Shown here: positions 59,582 to 64,000 of the stretch, piece after piece
How positions within the stretch are numbered: the stretch's first letter is position 1
How the letters are laid out: each line of letters opens with the position of its first letter
Origin: Tachypleus tridentatus
Lineage: Eukaryota > Arthropoda > Merostomata > Xiphosura > Limulidae
Direction: 5' to 3'
Length of the DNA: 64,000 nt
NCBI RefSeq assembly: GCF_004210375.1
Contig: NC_134827.1
Coordinates: forward strand, 102,595,285-102,659,284
Notes under the pieces: generated by a model
What the model saw: the letters and a program-made list of their open reading frames with translations, nothing else
Databases searched by the model: none
What the model was told of the DNA's origin: nothing
Position numbers and translations under genes: made by a program

Positions 59582-59883
59582 CTGTAAAACTGGACTGTTT
59601 TCAAAGTTGTATGCGCTAGGCCTTCCTTCCAAAGTGCTGAACGCCACATTTCCACCTGTGAGGGGTGATATGTCGCTGAATTCGGATGTGCACAAAGCTC
59701 TCATTTCTTCGTCCTGACTAACATGTAAATTGTCGGGTAGTCCGTAAGTGGCCCTACAGGTGGCGCTATAATATTGGTAAGGAATCCAGGATTCGTTTTC
59801 ACTTGTTCGTTTATAAATGACAAAACTCTCGGGGCGGCTTGTGTGAAATTTTAGACGAACGTACGTAATCTCAAAAGCTTTGC
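59582..59883 (-). CDS. LAMC1: Laminin gamma LN-domain exon, 5' of the pair
   Basis: 302 nt, acceptor GAATTTCTAG, donor GTGAAT, phase 1 in and 0 out. It encodes [20 protein letters not shown], then [20 protein letters not shown], and ends [12 protein letters not shown]. Cys residues sit where the LN fold expects them (SATCRATYG and RALCTSEF), the second in the context [10 protein letters not shown]. There is no signal peptide here, so at least one more 5' exon exists, probably beyond the window. No frameshift or stop interrupts the frame. Confidence 0.96.
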
Positions 59884-60250
59884 CTAGAAATTCAGAAAAT
59901 AAAATAACTATTTTTTTTTTTTTAATAAAACCAATTACATGTGTGCCACATTGATTACTAGAATTTTCTAGGAAGGGGAAAACAACAAGAAACCTTTAAC
60001 ACTTTATCTATGCATTGACTATCTTAATCAACTACAAATAATATTTATAGTCACCACAAATGGACAACGATGAATCCTTGGTCCTTTGAGGTTGTCCTTG
60101 CACGCCCATTTGTGTATACTTTGATAAGTAAGTCAATGAAAGAAAAATATATTACATTATTGAAAAAAAAAATTACCAAAACGCTTTCCATAATATTTCG
60201 TTATAAGCTGCGTTATAAGTTTGATGTTGTGAGTAATATATCAGAAACAA

Positions 60251-60460
60251 ATGTCGCACCAAACATGCTCGACCTTTCAGCTGTGGGGTCGTTATAATGT
60301 TACGATCAATCCCACTATTCGTTGGTAAAAGAGTAGCACAAGAATTGGCGGTGGGTGATGACGACAAGCTGCCTTACCTCTGGTCTTACACTGCTAAATT
60401 AAGGATGGCTAGCGCAGATAGCCCTCGAGTAGCTTTGCGCGAAATTAAAAACAAATCAAA
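60251..60460 (+). mobile_element. SINE family A, head-truncated
   Basis: Starts at GTCGCACCAAACATGCTCG, just after box B, and keeps the whole central domain and tail (GCGCGAAATTAAAAACAAATC). Confidence 0.92.
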
Positions 60461-61444
60461 CTAACGAATTCATTTAGACAAGTTAAACTAGACGTTGATA
60501 ATTCAAGTTTTGGTGTGCCATAAAAATCACACTGATCTAACAGCTGTCACTATTCGTTAAGTGCATCTGAATTCCAATTAGTCAGTGATTATGTAGGGAC
60601 CAGAAATACCAGAAATATAAACTGGGTAAGTGCGATTAGTTGTGTTGATTTTTTTTTCAGAATTTATTTCAGGCTTCAATAAATAACCAGACGGTGTCGT
60701 CCTCTTGATGAAGAATCTTTTCCCTTTCCACTTCAAGCATGTCAAGCTTGAAACTGAATCAAATAACTCCGTTCGGGCAGTTTCTGAGTGGTAATTACCA
60801 TCTGAAGATAAAAACTAGTTAGGGAACAACATTCACCTTCCAAGTCTATAATCAGTCAAGGATAGAGCAGTAGGAAAGCCCATAATACCTCTGAGTAAAA
60901 ATAAAGAAGGCTACGGTTCGAACGTATGAGCTCCATCGACGTATACATTAATTTATCTTAAACTATTCATTTAAATAACTTTTCATAAATGTTTTACTGT
61001 TAGAAGCATGGTGTTAACAAAACAACAGAAAATGAATGAAATATGTATTAACGTTTTGAAGAAAAGCAACTCCATTCATAATTTGATTTTCGCAACTCCA
61101 GAATAACTAAAAGCAAATTATACGTTTCTTAATGACAAATATCACATTTCAGCGAAGACGTGAAGGCATAGAATAAATGCAGTCGTAATATGCACTGGCT
61201 TTTGGTTTGACGTCAGTTTCTAATTAAAGACTGTAACAAGTGGAAAGAAAAGCCATTGTCATTCGAGTTTCTGTCTGTGTCTTTCATGTCGGGATATATA
61301 TAAGGAATACATCATCATTCAAGTATAATTAAAAGAGAAGATGGATATCAAGAGTGGAGATCAGGTCAAAGTTGAAAGTGTGTGATACACTGTTAAACAG
61401 TAATAAGCATTTTTATCACAATCACAGAGGAAGGGAAAAACAGG

Positions 61445-61722
61445 CTTGTTTGTTTGTTTTTGAATTTCGCGCAAAGCTACACGAGGGCTATCTGCGCTAG
61501 CCGTCCCTAATTTTGCAGTGTAAGACAAGAGAGAAGGCAGCTAGTCATCACCACCCACCGCCAACTCTTTGGCTACTCTTTTACCATCGAATAGTGGGAT
61601 TGACCGTCACATTATAACGCCACCACGGCTGAAGGGGCGAGCATGTTTGGTGTGAAGGGGATTCGAACCCTCGACTATCAGATTTCGAGTCGAGTGCCTT
61701 AACCACCTGGCCATACCGGGCT
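61445..61722 (-). mobile_element. SINE family A, full length
   Basis: Tail CTTGTTTGTTTGTTTTTGAA, intact central domain, box B complement GGGGATTCGAACCCTCGAC, head complement CCACCTGGCCATACCGGGC. Confidence 0.96.
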
Positions 61723-61797
61723 TATGGTAACTGTAATCACCTCGATTCCAGAGATCTAACTCATTTAAGTCGTTTTGTTTTCATTATTTATTTCATT

Positions 61798-62036
61798 GTT
61801 GTTGTTGTTGAATTTCACCAAAAGCTATTCGAGAACTTTCTGAGCAATCCGCCAATAATTTTGAAGTGAAAGACTAGAGGAAATTAAGAAGTCAATGACA
61901 CCCACCGCCAACTCTTGAGATACCCTTTATTAAGAAATAGTGAAATTGACCACCACGTTATAATACCTCCACGTGTGTTTGTGCATATTTGATGATGGGT
62001 TTCGATACCGCGAATTCAACGCCCAAGCACCAGATC
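61798..62036 (-). mobile_element. SINE family A, old copy
   Basis: GTTGTTGAATTTCACCAAAAGC tail, AAAGACTAGAGGAA, CACCCACCGCCAACTCTTGAG and a decayed box B (GGGTTTCGATACCGCG) occur in the right order with heavy divergence. Confidence 0.75.
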
Positions 62037-62373
62037 CATTTCAATGGACTTTCATAATCATATGTTAGTAGCACAAACGGTTAAGACGTTTGATTGTTAT
62101 AGCTGTAAATTGTGGACGCTTCTAACAATTCGTAATCCAGAGTTAACTAAAAAACAACAATACATTCTGACGATGTTGGAATTGTTCGTGTTTATGACAG
62201 ATCAATTTGAATGTTTCGCGAATTTCTTGATTTTTTTCTTCAGTTGGAAAAAAAAAACAAACGCCAAAAAATAATTACGTAGTAACGACAACATTTCACC
62301 ATGTTCAGTCAAACATCGTAAAATCTAAATTATTTACCATCTTCTTCCATTAACCCACCTTTCATATCTTCCT

Positions 62374-62633
62374 GTCTGGCGTTGCCAGGTGGTCAAGACA
62401 CTCGACTCGTAATCTGAGAGTTGCGGGTTCGAATCGACGGCAACCAAACATGCTCGCCCTTTCAGCCGTGCGGCGTTATTAGATTACAGTCAATTCCATT
62501 ATACGTTGGTATGAGAGTAGCCCAAGAGTTGGCGGTGGGTGGTGGTGACTAGCTGCCTTCCCTCTAGTCTTACATTGCTAAATTAGGGACGGCTAGCGCA
62601 GATAGCTCTTATGTAGCTTTGCGAGAAATTCAA
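62374..62633 (+). mobile_element. SINE family A
   Basis: Head TCTGGCGTTGCCAGGTGG, box B GGGTTCGAATCGACG, central domain and AAATTCAAAAC tail are present. Confidence 0.93.
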
Positions 62634-63290
62634 AACAGTCTAATCATATCTTCCACTTTTATCTACCTATCTTTGTATTTATTGATATTGTAAGTTTATG
62701 AAAAGCAATTATATTACGTGAAGAACAGGAATTCGTTTTAAAACGCACGTGTTTTTTCTTTGATTAGAAAAAAACAACAACAACGAACATCACATAAAGT
62801 ACGTAAAGCTATAGTTAACCCAAGTCAGGCATGCATTTGTAACGCTTTAAGACACTGCTACATTTACATGGGATTTTCTGATTGTTACTCTAGCACGACT
62901 TTAGTTTTTAATGTTTGAAACAAAAACTGGTTACGCTACAGTCTTTGTAAGATGTGTCATATAAAAGTACATCAGATGCATTAAACCTGTTGCTGATTTT
63001 ATAAAATCAAGAAACGTCGTTCATGTGAGAAGCCACATTGAAAACAAAAACAAAGAAACGAAAAATTCGATTCTTTTTTTTTACTTCCCGAAGAATGAAA
63101 GAAAAAAAGAATGAAATATAAGTGCTTTTATATTAAGATCTTGGTAAAAGTGCTACAACCTATTCTTTAAGAAATGTGTTGTACATTCAAAAGTTGAGAA
63201 AGAGAGAAGAAAAGAGTCTAGAAGTGTTCTATACCTCCTTACAGAAACATGCTTTCGTGATTACCTGTACGATTTTGTCTATCAAAACCG

Positions 63291-63564
63291 GGGCCCGGCA
63301 TGGCCAAGCGTGTTAAGGCGTTCAACTCGTAATCCGAGGGTCGCGGGTTCGAATCCCCGTCGCACCAAACATGCTCACCCTTTCAGCCGTGGCGGCGTTA
63401 TAAAGTGACGATCAATCCCACTATTCGTTGGTAAAAGAGTAGCCCAAGAGTTGGCGGTTGGTGGTGATGACTAGTTGCCTTCCCTCTAGTCTTACACTGC
63501 TAAATTAGGGACGGCTAGCGCAGATAGCCCTCGAATAGCTTTGTGCGAAAAACAATAAACAAAA
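63291..63564 (+). mobile_element. SINE family A with perfect target-site duplication
   Basis: Full length from GGGCCCGGCATGGCCAAGCG through box B GGGTTCGAATCCCCG to a short A-rich tail. The 12-bp sequence CTATCAAAACCG flanks it exactly at 63279-63290 and 63565-63576. This defines the element's ends and marks it as one of the younger copies. Confidence 0.97.
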
Positions 63565-63659
63565 CTATCAAAACCGACTTTGTCTTATTAAGGCTTAGCT
63601 CCTTGGTCGTAGCGAAACAGTTTAATTTTCTCACCTGGGCTCTCGAAGTTTTATTATGT

Positions 63660-63945
63660 TTGTATGTTTTAGAATTTTGTGGGACGTCACACAGTGGTCA
63701 TCTGCTCGTAGCTGTCCTTAAGTTGGAACTGATAGAACACAGAGACCATAGCTAGTCAACAGCACCAACCACCGTCTCTTCAGCTACTCTTGTTTGATCT
63801 AATAAAGCGACTTCATCGTTACTGGTACACTATACTCATTGTATCAAAGCACAGAGAGTTTGCGTATTGTTTCAACGGAACACAAACCATACACTTTGAT
63901 TTACAGTTCTGACCCATTAACCACTAGGTCAGCACGGCCAGTTCC
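63660..63945 (-). mobile_element. Degraded SINE, related to family A
   Basis: GTTTTAGAATTTTGTGGGACGTC tail, AGCTAGTCAACAGCACCAACCACCG block and TTAACCACTAGGTCAGCACGGCC head are in family A order, but the middle is very divergent and box B is barely visible. Confidence 0.55.
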
Positions 63946-64000
63946 TCATGATGACGAGAAACCCACTTAAAGAAAAATGTACCCTCAAGATGGCTGGTAT

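Larger units (their letters stand above)
55718..59883 (-). other. LAMC1: Laminin gamma gene, two LN-domain exons
   Basis: Two minus-strand exons join at phase 0 to give ~143 residues of a laminin N-terminal (LN) domain that closely resembles the gamma-1 chain. In animals the gamma LN domain, outermost on the short arm of the secreted laminin heterotrimer, helps polymerise laminin in basement membranes. Seen here: [72 protein letters not shown] and [16 protein letters not shown]. The usual CKCNGHASEC of the first LE module should come next. It is absent because the sequence runs into the gap. The signal-peptide exon is probably beyond 64000. The symbol is given by similarity to the gamma-1 type. 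Confidence 0.93.
59884..64000. other. Laminin gamma upstream intron (to window end)
   Basis: Dense in SINEs (60251, 61445, 61798, 62374, 63291, 63660). I looked for the LN-domain start (the CMPEFVNAAF-like block) on the minus strand and did not find it. Confidence 0.65.

Noticed and set aside
60690..60800. Possible additional laminin exon upstream of 59883
   Set aside because: All three minus-strand frames contain stops and none shows LN-domain motifs.

Overview
This is an AT-rich, intron-dense animal genomic window with two 500-N scaffold gaps (10136-10635 and 55044-55543), so it comes from a scaffolded draft assembly. Every coding exon I could recognise is on the minus strand. Two genes are identified by protein similarity: the 3' half of a BET-family BRD4 / fs(1)h gene (21489-54518) and two exons of a laminin gamma (LAMC1 / LanB2-type) N-terminal domain (55718-59883). 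The window is strewn with roughly 270-bp tRNA-derived SINEs of a type I associate with horseshoe crab genomes. I therefore suggest a chelicerate, most likely a xiphosuran, but this rests on recall and not on a search.

Layout. 1-3000: a 51-bp minisatellite, SINEs, no gene. 3039-10135 and 10636-17754 are the same ~7.1-kb sequence on either side of the first gap. This is best read as two overlapping contig ends that were never merged. 17755-21488: AT-rich sequence holding the probable BRD4 3' UTR. 21489-54518: ten phase-consistent BRD4 exons encoding about 562 C-terminal residues, plus one frameshifted duplicate exon. They start in a Ser/Asp/Glu-rich tract, pass through Gln-rich disordered sequence and the KNLGSWSSLVQ block, and end in the C-terminal motif that binds P-TEFb in other animals. 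The introns carry a 4.5-kb minisatellite (25319-29815), 61-bp and 87-bp tandem arrays, a deleted mariner element, a LINE reverse-transcriptase relic and more SINEs. 54930-55043: one end of a hAT-like element, running into the second gap. 55544-64000: a 48-bp tandem array, the laminin gamma LN-domain exons, a ~66-bp array and many SINEs.

How the genes relate. BRD4 is a nuclear chromatin reader and transcription elongation factor; laminin gamma is a secreted basement-membrane subunit. There is no functional link between them. BRD4 loses its bromodomain and ET exons and laminin loses everything 3' of its LN domain at the same gap, which points to a chimeric scaffold join.

I do not see a new multi-gene system here. 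The most unusual biology is the intronic minisatellite of BRD4. It begins about 15 bp past a splice donor and its long blocks are stop-free in the gene's sense frames, so intron retention would add a long Cys/aromatic repeat tail. The duplicated BRD4 exon with a one-base deletion is the next most interesting point.
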